5,056 nucleotides of DNA, from contig JAIDJS010000003.1 of the NCBI GenBank assembly GCA_029052085.1, positions 1 through 5,056 on the forward strand. Direction: 5' to 3'. A model generated the notes under the pieces. It was not told where the DNA came from, searched no databases, and saw nothing but the letters and a program-made list of their open reading frames with translations. The DNA comes from Eubacterium sp. (GTDB lineage: Bacteria; Bacillota; Clostridia; Oscillospirales; Acutalibacteraceae). The first letter of the stretch is position 1. Every line of letters starts with the position of its first letter. The position numbers and the translations under genes were made by a program. Of this stretch, positions 1 to 5,056 are shown piece after piece.

Positions 1-8
1 ATTTAGTG

Positions 9-47
9 TATAATTAACAAAACGTTGGATATTTTTACCGTTATAAT
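9..47 (+). promoter_or_regulatory. Candidate promoter region of the phosphorylase gene
   Basis: Two exact TATAAT hexamers lie upstream of the phosphorylase start, at 9-14 and 42-47. The first would start transcription near base 21 and give a leader of about 50 bases, but its -35 box would fall outside the window. The second would start near base 54, only a few bases before the ribosome binding site. It has no good -35 match at 16-18 bp spacing: TTGGAT at 25-30 is only 11 bp away and TTAACA at 14-19 is 22 bp away. Neither is preceded by a TGn extended -10. The first box is the more likely one, but the region is AT-rich and such hexamers occur by chance. Confidence 0.4.
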
Positions 48-58
48 TTTATATTTTT

Positions 59-64
59 GGAGGT
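59..64 (+). promoter_or_regulatory. Ribosome binding site that fixes the phosphorylase start at 72
   Basis: GGAGGT at 59-64 is a near-perfect Shine-Dalgarno sequence, seven bases before the ATG at 72. The frame is also open from a TTG at 57, but that codon overlaps the Shine-Dalgarno itself and would have nothing suitable upstream. The ATG at 72 is therefore the start. Confidence 0.9.
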
Positions 65-71
65 ATTGTAT

Positions 72-2570
72 ATGAATTCGCAAGTTTCTGCCGCTCAGGC
101 AAAAAAAATGATTAATGACAAATTAAGCCATTTCTTCGGCGTTACCCCCTCAACTGCTTCTGTTGAGCAGTTTTATAAAGCAGTAGCTATGATTGTTCGT
201 GATGAACTGGCTGCTATGAACAGCGATTTTCGCCATACTGCCGATAAGCAGGATACAAAGCAGATTTATTATCTTTGTATGGAATTCCTTATGGGGCGTT
301 CACTTAAAAACAATTTGTATAACCTTGGTTTAACAGATGTTTTTGAAAAGGCATTAAGCAGCTATGATATCAGCCTTGATGCGCTTTATTCCAAGGAGCC
401 TGATGCCGGCCTCGGAAACGGCGGTCTTGGCAGACTTGCTGCATGCTATCTTGATGGTCTTGCAACAAATGGTTTTCAGTCTATGGGTTATTCAATCAGA
501 TACGAAGCCGGTATTTTTAAGCAGAAGCTGGTAGACGGTTGGCAGACGGAACTTCCGGATTTCTGGCTTCCGGGCGGCGATGTATGGCTTGTTCCTAGAG
601 AGGAAAGAGCAGTTGAAATCAACTTTGAAGGCTGGGTAGAGGATAGCTGGGACGGAGATTATCATCATGTTGAAATGCGTGATTGCAATACGGTTACGGC
701 TGTTCCTTATGATATGTATGTTTCCGGTAAAGGTCAAGGCGTTTCAAGACTTCGTCTTTGGGCTTCCCGTAAGCCTGAGCTTGATATGAGCCTCTTCAAT
801 CAGGGCTCATTTATAAAGGCAATGGAGCAGTCTGCAATGGCTGAGGCTATTTCAAAGGTTCTTTATCCTGCCGATAATTCTCCTGAGGGTAAATCTCTTC
901 GTCTTCGTCAGCAGTATTTCCTTGTTTCTGCTTCTATTCAGGATATTATCCAGCGCCATTTAACAAAATACGGAACGGTTGATAATCTTCCTGAAAAGAT
1001 TGCTATCCATATCAATGATACGCATCCTACAATGGCAATTCCTGAGCTTATGAGAATTCTTCTTGATGAATGCGGCTATGATTGGGACAGTGCTTGGAAT
1101 ATTGTTACAAAAACAATTGCTTATACAAACCATACTGTTATGAAGGAAGCGCTTGAATGCTGGAGCGAGGAGCTTTACAGCAGACTTCTTCCCCGTATTT
1201 ATCAGATTACAAAAGAGATTGATAATCGCTTCCGTGCCTATGTCTGGGCAACAACACATGATGCAGAAAAGGTTGAAAGAATGGCTATCGTTTCCGGCGG
1301 TGTTGTTCGTATGGCAAATCTTTGTGTGGCAGGTTCTCATTCCGTAAATGGTGTTTCTGCTCTTCATTCGGAAATTCTTAAGGAAACCGTTTTCAATGAT
1401 TTCTATACCATTACTCCGGATAAGTTCAAGAATGTAACAAACGGAATTGCTTTCAGAAGATGGATTTGCCAGTCCAATCCTGAGCTTACCAAGTTTATAA
1501 CAGAGCTTATCGGAGACAAGTTTATTACAAAAAGCGATGAGCTTCTTAAGCTTCGTGAATACAAGAACGATAAACAGGTTCTTGAAACGCTTCAGAAAAT
1601 CAAGTATAACAACAAGCTTCGATTTGCTGATATTGTAAAGAAGAGAAACGGCGTTGAGATTGATCCGAACTCCATTTTTGATGTTCAGGTTAAAAGACTT
1701 CATGAGTATAAGCGTCAGAGCCTTAATATTCTTAATATTATTGCTGAATATCAGATGCTTAAAGCAAATCCGAATATGAAGTTTGAGCCTAAAACGTATA
1801 TTTTTGCTTCAAAGGCAGCACCGGGCTACTATATGGCAAAGAAAACAATCGAACTTATTGATTCTCTTTCAAAGCTTATCAATAATGATCCTGATATCAA
1901 GGGCAGAATTAAGGTTGTATTTATGGAAGAATACAATGTAAGTCTTGCTGAAATGCTTATGCCTGCCGCTGATTTCTCAGAGCAGATTTCCCTTGCAGGT
2001 ACAGAAGCATCAGGTACAGGTAATATGAAGCTTATGCTTAATGGTGCTGTAACGATTGGTACACTTGACGGTGCCAATGTTGAAATTGCCGATGCAGTAG
2101 GCGATGATAATATTATCATCTTTGGTCTTAAAACACCGGAGGTTCAGCAGCTTCAGCGTGATGGCTATTATCCTATGAACTATATTAATAACAATCCAAC
2201 ATTAAAAAATGTTGTTGATTTCATCAATATGGGTGTAAACGGAAAAACCTTTACAGAGATTTCATCAAGCCTTATGAATGTGGATCCTTATATGGCGCTT
2301 GCTGATTTTGCTGATTATCAGAAGGCGCAGGCATATGCTTCTGAGGTTTATAAGGATAAGGAAAAATTCGCAAGAATGTCACTTATGAATATCAGTGGCG
2401 CAGGTGTGTTCAGTGCAGACCGTTCTATAATGGATTATGCAAATAATATCTGGCATACGAAGCCTGTTCAGTTTGAAACAGCGAAACCTGCAGCTCCGAA
2501 AGCAGAGAAAAAGGCAACTGCTAAGGCTGAAAAGAAAACGGCTAAAAAGTCTGTTAAAAAATCAAAATAA
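72..2570 (+). CDS. glgP: Glycogen/maltodextrin phosphorylase (GT35) with a Lys/Ala-rich C-terminal tail
   Basis: This is an 832-residue alpha-1,4-glucan phosphorylase, which uses phosphate to release glucose-1-phosphate from non-reducing chain ends with pyridoxal phosphate as cofactor. It should be cytoplasmic; no signal peptide or membrane segment is visible. Family motifs appear in order: MEFLMGRSL from residue 70, the Gly-rich LGNGGLGRLAA from 114, HINDTHPT at 313-320, AYTNHTV around His354, KRLHEYKR at 541-548 (phosphate/PLP-contacting Lys541, Arg542, Lys547), and EASGTGNMK ending at the PLP-binding Lys653. The spacing of these last two motifs matches rabbit muscle phosphorylase (Arg569, Lys680). 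The catalytic fold ends near DYANNIWH (Trp794). Residues 802-832 form an extra basic tail with 12 Lys and 8 Ala in 31 residues, absent from the usual family end. The start is the ATG at 72, set by the Shine-Dalgarno at 59-64. The GH13 gene follows after 65 bases on the same strand, suggesting joint glucan breakdown. Whether the natural substrate is stored glycogen or imported maltodextrin (malP role) cannot be told from sequence alone. Confidence 0.96.
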   Translation: MNSQVSAAQAKKMINDKLSHFFGVTPSTASVEQFYKAVAMIVRDELAAMNSDFRHTADKQDTKQIYYLCMEFLMGRSLKNNLYNLGLTDVFEKALSSYDISLDALYSKEPDAGLGNGGLGRLAACYLDGLATNGFQSMGYSIRYEAGIFKQKLVDGWQTELPDFWLPGGDVWLVPREERAVEINFEGWVEDSWDGDYHHVEMRDCNTVTAVPYDMYVSGKGQGVSRLRLWASRKPELDMSLFNQGSFIKAMEQSAMAEAISKVLYPADNSPEGKSLRLRQQYFLVSASIQDIIQRHLTKYGTVDNLPEKIAIHINDTHPTMAIPELMRILLDECGYDWDSAWNIVTKTIAYTNHTVMKEALECWSEELYSRLLPRIYQITKEIDNRFRAYVWATTHDAEKVERMAIVSGGVVRMANLCVAGSHSVNGVSALHSEILKETVFNDFYTITPDKFKNVTNGIAFRRWICQSNPELTKFITELIGDKFITKSDELLKLREYKNDKQVLETLQKIKYNNKLRFADIVKKRNGVEIDPNSIFDVQVKRLHEYKRQSLNILNIIAEYQMLKANPNMKFEPKTYIFASKAAPGYYMAKKTIELIDSLSKLINNDPDIKGRIKVVFMEEYNVSLAEMLMPAADFSEQISLAGTEASGTGNMKLMLNGAVTIGTLDGANVEIADAVGDDNIIIFGLKTPEVQQLQRDGYYPMNYINNNPTLKNVVDFINMGVNGKTFTEISSSLMNVDPYMALADFADYQKAQAYASEVYKDKEKFARMSLMNISGAGVFSADRSIMDYANNIWHTKPVQFETAKPAAPKAEKKATAKAEKKTAKKSVKKSK

Positions 2571-2579
2571 TTAAATCTG

Positions 2580-2625
2580 AAAAGGGCGGATAAATTAGGT
2601 AAAACTTTTATATTCGCCCTGTTTT
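2580..2625 (+). terminator. Hairpin between phosphorylase and GH13 genes; possible weak terminator or attenuator
   Basis: The arm AGGGCGGATA (2583-2592) pairs with TATTCGCCCT (2611-2620), with one G-T wobble in ten pairs and an 18-base loop. AAA at 2580-2582 can further pair with TTT at 2622-2624 across a bulged G2621. The 3' arm is followed by G and then four Ts (2622-2625), which is short for an efficient rho-independent terminator. It starts about ten bases after the phosphorylase stop codon and ends about ten bases before the GH13 start. It could partly uncouple the two genes, stabilise the upstream message, or simply end it. No convincing separate promoter for the GH13 gene is visible in the gap, so partial read-through is my preferred reading. 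Confidence 0.55.
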
Positions 2626-2635
2626 ACTGAGTGCT

Positions 2636-4486
2636 ATGAAAATTTTTGATTCAAGAAAAACTGAATATAAATCCATAGTTTCGGCTGTTGCTGCAGAAGA
2701 AAAGGTTAAGCTTCGCATAGTTGTTCCTCGTTCCTTGGGGTGTACAGGTGCAAGCCTTGCCGTGTTTAAGGACGGAGAAGAAACTGTTTATTACGGCATG
2801 TTCTGGGCAGGAATGTGCGGTAATGATAATGAATATTGGGAGCTCCATTTTTCGGCAACGACTCCGGGTCTTTATTTTTATCATTTTGAGCTTGATACGC
2901 CATGGGGTAAATCCTTTATTAAAAATGTTGGAAACGGCTGCGGCGACTTCAATATAGACGGCAGTGAGTTTCAGCAGACCGTTTATGATAAGGATTTTAA
3001 AACTCCTGATTTCCTTAAAGGCGGAATCATTTATCAGATTTTCCCCGATAGATTTTACAACAGCGGACAAAAGAAAAATAACGTTCCGAATACAAGAGTT
3101 ATACGTAAATGGGGCGATGAGCCTTTCTGGCACGAAAGCCAGATGAATGGTCTTTGGAATAATGATTATTTCGGCGGTGATTTAAAGGGAATTGAGGAAA
3201 AGCTTGATTATATTAAAGAGCTTGGCGTTTCCTGCATCTATCTGAATCCTATCTTTGAAGCGAATTCAAATCACAGATATGATACTGCAGATTATGAAAA
3301 AATAGATTCTCTACTCGGTACTGAAAATGATTTGAAATCCCTATGCAAAAGAGCTGAGGAAAAGGGTATCGGTATTATTCTTGATGGCGTTTTCAGTCAT
3401 ACAGGCTGTGATTCAAAGTATTTTAATCTCTATGGTAAATACAATAGCGTGGGTGCTTATAACAGTAAGGAAAGCCCCTATTTTGATTGGTATAAATTTA
3501 TTGATTATCCGAATGAATACCAAAGCTGGTGGGGAATAAAGCTTTTGCCTGAAATTATTGAGGAAAACGAAAGCTATCGTGAATATATCTGCGGTAAAAA
3601 CGGCATTTTAAGAAAATGGCTTCGCTGTGGAATCAGCGGCTGGCGGCTTGATGTAGCCGATGAACTTCCCGATGTTTTCCTTGATGATTTGCGAAAAGCG
3701 GTAAAGGCTGAAAATGAAAATGCAATCATTATAGGCGAGGTATGGGAGGATGCAACAAATAAGTTTGCCTATGGCGAAAGAAGACGTTATCTGCTTGGCG
3801 AACAGCTTGACAGTGTTATGAATTATCCTTTTGCCGATGCTGTGCTTAATTTTGTTAAATACGGCGGTTCTGAAAGTTTTTTCAATGCAGTAATGAGCAT
3901 TGTTGAAAATTATCCTCCATGTGTTTTAAATGTGCTTATGAACCATATCGGAACGCACGATACAGAGCGTGCCATAACCCGTCTGGCAGGCGAAAATGCG
4001 GATGGTTACGGCAGAGATTGGCAGCATGAGCATAATGTACTTTCAGATGAAAACTATAAAAAAGGCGTTTCAATGATGAAAATGGCAAGCCTTATTCAAT
4101 ATACACTTCCTGGTGTTCCAAGTCTTTATTACGGAGATGAAGCCGGCCTGCAGGGCATGAAAGACCCGTTTAACAGAGCCTGCTTTGATTGGAATAATAT
4201 TGATGAAGAACTTCATAAATGGTATAAAAGGCTCGGCGAAATCAGAAACGGCTGTAAAGCGTTTGCAAACGGAAATTTTGTTCCGGTTTTCAGCGGATTC
4301 AATGTTATAGCATATAAGCGTGTTTCCGAGGATAATCAGGTGCTTGTTGCCGTTAATAATTCAAATGAAATGTTTGATGTTTATGTCGGATCGGAATGGG
4401 ATACTTCCTATAATCTCTTTGCCCCTGTTTCAAAGGACGGCTATATCCGCTTATCTCCAAATGAATTTGCGCTTTTAACGAAATAA
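2636..4486 (+). CDS. Intracellular GH13 alpha-glucan hydrolase, neopullulanase/cyclomaltodextrinase-like
   Basis: This 616-residue alpha-amylase-superfamily enzyme has no signal peptide, so it likely acts in the cytoplasm on maltodextrins or glycogen limit dextrins. Residues 1 to about 125 form a beta-rich N-terminal domain like those of neopullulanases (CBM34-like). The barrel starts at GGIIYQIFPDRF (129-140) and residues from about 540 form the C-terminal beta domain. The conserved regions are HRYDTADY (213-220), DGVFSH (250-255), WWGI followed by LLPEI (298-307), GWRLDVADE with nucleophile Asp339 and Arg337, IIGEVWE with acid/base Glu368, and HIGTHDTER with His441 and transition-state Asp442. 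All catalytic residues are present. The HRYDTADY and GWRLDVADE signatures favour neopullulanase, cyclomaltodextrinase or maltogenic amylase over plain alpha-amylase. Exact bond specificity (alpha-1,4, alpha-1,6 or both) and GH13 subfamily are not decided by sequence reading. The ATG at 2636 is the only standard start before an in-frame stop at 2600-2602, and it fits the N-terminal domain. Its Shine-Dalgarno is poor (GAG at 2629-2631). It lies 65 bases after the phosphorylase gene, whose branch-limited products it may reopen. Confidence 0.93.
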   Translation: MKIFDSRKTEYKSIVSAVAAEEKVKLRIVVPRSLGCTGASLAVFKDGEETVYYGMFWAGMCGNDNEYWELHFSATTPGLYFYHFELDTPWGKSFIKNVGNGCGDFNIDGSEFQQTVYDKDFKTPDFLKGGIIYQIFPDRFYNSGQKKNNVPNTRVIRKWGDEPFWHESQMNGLWNNDYFGGDLKGIEEKLDYIKELGVSCIYLNPIFEANSNHRYDTADYEKIDSLLGTENDLKSLCKRAEEKGIGIILDGVFSHTGCDSKYFNLYGKYNSVGAYNSKESPYFDWYKFIDYPNEYQSWWGIKLLPEIIEENESYREYICGKNGILRKWLRCGISGWRLDVADELPDVFLDDLRKAVKAENENAIIIGEVWEDATNKFAYGERRRYLLGEQLDSVMNYPFADAVLNFVKYGGSESFFNAVMSIVENYPPCVLNVLMNHIGTHDTERAITRLAGENADGYGRDWQHEHNVLSDENYKKGVSMMKMASLIQYTLPGVPSLYYGDEAGLQGMKDPFNRACFDWNNIDEELHKWYKRLGEIRNGCKAFANGNFVPVFSGFNVIAYKRVSEDNQVLVAVNNSNEMFDVYVGSEWDTSYNLFAPVSKDGYIRLSPNEFALLTK

Positions 4487-4490
4487 TATC

Positions 4491-4521
4491 AAAACCGAAG
4501 GATATTGTCCTTCGGTTTTTT
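4491..4521 (+). terminator. Rho-independent terminator after the GH13 gene
   Basis: AAAACCGAAGGA (4491-4502) and TCCTTCGGTTTT (4508-4519) form a perfect 12-bp stem around a five-base loop, followed directly by Ts (run 4516-4521). It starts five bases after the GH13 stop codon and should end that transcript efficiently. The A-run on the 5' arm means it could also terminate transcription from the opposite strand. Confidence 0.95.
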
Positions 4522-4533
4522 CTGTGTTATAAT
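4505..4533 (+). promoter_or_regulatory. Extended -10 promoter of the 155-residue gene, overlapping the terminator
   Basis: TATAAT at 4528-4533 is preceded by TGT at 4525-4527, a consensus extended -10. Exactly 17 bp upstream lies TTGTCC (4505-4510), matching four of six positions of the TTGACA -35 box. The predicted start point is near 4540, so the message would begin just before the Shine-Dalgarno and carry a leader of only about 14 bases. The -35 box lies in the loop and 3' arm of the preceding terminator hairpin. Confidence 0.75.
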
Positions 4534-4540
4534 GAATAAA

Positions 4541-4547
4541 AGGGGAG
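4541..4547 (+). promoter_or_regulatory. Ribosome binding site of the 155-residue gene
   Basis: AGGGGAG at 4541-4547 is a strong Shine-Dalgarno-like sequence six bases before the ATG at 4554. It supports this start and the reality of a gene whose product I do not recognise. Confidence 0.85.
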
Positions 4548-4553
4548 ATTTTA

Positions 4554-5021
4554 ATGACAGAAAAATTTGTTATGCGGGAGCATTTTATACCCGATGGTAT
4601 TTTGCACGATCAGGATTTATGCGAAGTAAAATTAGAAAATGGTGAATTAATATTAACCTTCGAAACGCATTGCTATAATGATCATAACGCAAGCCTTGTT
4701 GAAAAATATGGGAATTTTACAAAATGCCATATCAGATGCAAGTTTGAAGAAGATGAGTACTTTGATCCCGAGGTGGAATTAAGGGCTTCAAGAAATAAAA
4801 AGGGTATTTATAAAAGTAAGGTTATATCTATTTCCGAATTTGCTGAAATAGCAAATAAAGAGATTGGGAATAGAAAGAAAAAAGGGTATTGGCCTTGGGA
4901 ATATCTTTTTACAGCTGTGTCGCCAAATTCTGGTTGTTTACAAATTGATTTAAGCATTTGGATTAAATATAAAGGCACGGTATATCACAGTTGCAGTATA
5001 AATTTAGATACATGGAACTAA
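4554..5021 (+). CDS. Hypothetical protein of 155 residues, function unknown
   Basis: I do not recognise this protein. It looks soluble and cytoplasmic, with no signal peptide or hydrophobic membrane segment. The N-terminal half reads as beta-rich, with strand-like stretches such as GELILTFE (30-37), TKCHIRCKF (56-64) and PEVELRAS (72-79). A helix-like segment (about 94-107) runs into a basic patch RKKKG (107-111), then an aromatic WPWEYLF (113-119), and the C-terminus again looks like strands. Six Cys (23, 40, 58, 62, 128, 147) and six His are scattered without a clear zinc-binding pattern; C58-x3-C62 is the closest pair. A full promoter and a strong Shine-Dalgarno argue that the gene is real. 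GC is about 33% over 4561-4980, at the low end of this window. A terminator and separate promoter divide it from the glucan genes, so a shared role is not implied. A small acidic-to-neutral beta-rich accessory protein, such as an immunity-like protein, is conceivable, but no toxin gene is visible to support that. Confidence 0.8.
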   Translation: MTEKFVMREHFIPDGILHDQDLCEVKLENGELILTFETHCYNDHNASLVEKYGNFTKCHIRCKFEEDEYFDPEVELRASRNKKGIYKSKVISISEFAEIANKEIGNRKKKGYWPWEYLFTAVSPNSGCLQIDLSIWIKYKGTVYHSCSINLDTWN

Positions 5022-5056
5022 TACCAAGATCCAACCCAACCTGACAGCAAGAAAAC

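Noticed and set aside
16..31. A possible LacI-family/CcpA operator around AACGTT (21-26), near the predicted transcription start.
   Set aside because: Only the central six bases are palindromic. The flanks match neither the cre consensus nor the AAACGTTT-type maltose-regulator site, so chance is sufficient in this AT-rich stretch.
57..71. An upstream TTG start extending the phosphorylase by five residues.
   Set aside because: The TTG overlaps the Shine-Dalgarno (59-64) that serves the ATG at 72, and there is no ribosome binding site in front of it.
960..1703. A 247-codon open frame on the minus strand inside the phosphorylase gene.
   Set aside because: It lies fully antisense to conserved phosphorylase motifs (HINDTHPT to KRLHEYKR) and its translation resembles no family. 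It is explained by the codon bias of the sense gene.
2651..3133. A 160-codon minus-strand open frame antisense to the start of the GH13 gene.
   Set aside because: It is a shadow of a well-supported gene, its translation is rich in Ile, Asn and Cys without domain signatures, and it has no neighbouring genes on that strand.
4554..5021. Treating the third gene as horizontally acquired because of low GC (about 33%).
   Set aside because: A hand count over 1681-1920 inside the phosphorylase gene gives about 34%, so local composition varies enough that the difference is not diagnostic. No mobile-element ends or repeats flank the gene.
5022..5056. The final 35 bases, which contain short CCAA repeats.
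   Set aside because: No terminator hairpin, start codon with ribosome binding site, or repeat long enough to call is visible before the window ends.

Overview
The window carries three genes, all on the + strand. Two encode a small cytoplasmic alpha-glucan (glycogen/maltodextrin) degradation module, and the third is an unrelated, unrecognised small gene with its own promoter. Base composition is moderate to low GC: hand counts gave about 47% and 34% in two stretches of the first gene and about 33% in most of the third. Shine-Dalgarno sites are strong GGAGG-like, the -10 boxes are TATAAT, Leu is often CTT, and the protein sequences look clostridial. Together these suggest a gut-type Clostridia (Firmicutes), perhaps Ruminococcaceae/Oscillospirales. 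The taxonomic call is an inference from style, not a database match.

Layout: 1-71 holds a promoter-like region and a clear ribosome binding site. 72-2570 is a complete glycogen/maltodextrin phosphorylase (GT35, glgP-like) with all hallmark motifs and an odd Lys/Ala-rich C-terminal tail. 2571-2635 holds a GC-rich hairpin followed by four Ts, which may be a partial terminator or attenuator. 2636-4486 is a complete intracellular GH13 enzyme of the neopullulanase/cyclomaltodextrinase/alpha-glycosidase type, with an N-terminal beta domain and all three catalytic residues. 4487-4553 packs a near-perfect rho-independent terminator against an overlapping sigma-A-type promoter. 4554-5021 is a 155-residue protein of unknown function. 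The last 35 bases (5022-5056) show no recognisable feature.

Working together (inference from family knowledge): the phosphorylase releases glucose-1-phosphate from non-reducing ends of alpha-1,4 glucans and stalls near alpha-1,6 branches. The GH13 enzyme lacks a signal peptide, so it would act in the same compartment. It could cut alpha-1,4 and possibly alpha-1,6 bonds in the limit dextrins or imported maltodextrins, feeding new ends to the phosphorylase. The third gene is separated by a strong terminator and has its own promoter, so nothing ties it to glucan metabolism.

I did not find a new system here. The most notable items are the histone-H1-like tail on the phosphorylase, the terminator/promoter overlap at 4491-4533, and the orphan 155-residue protein.
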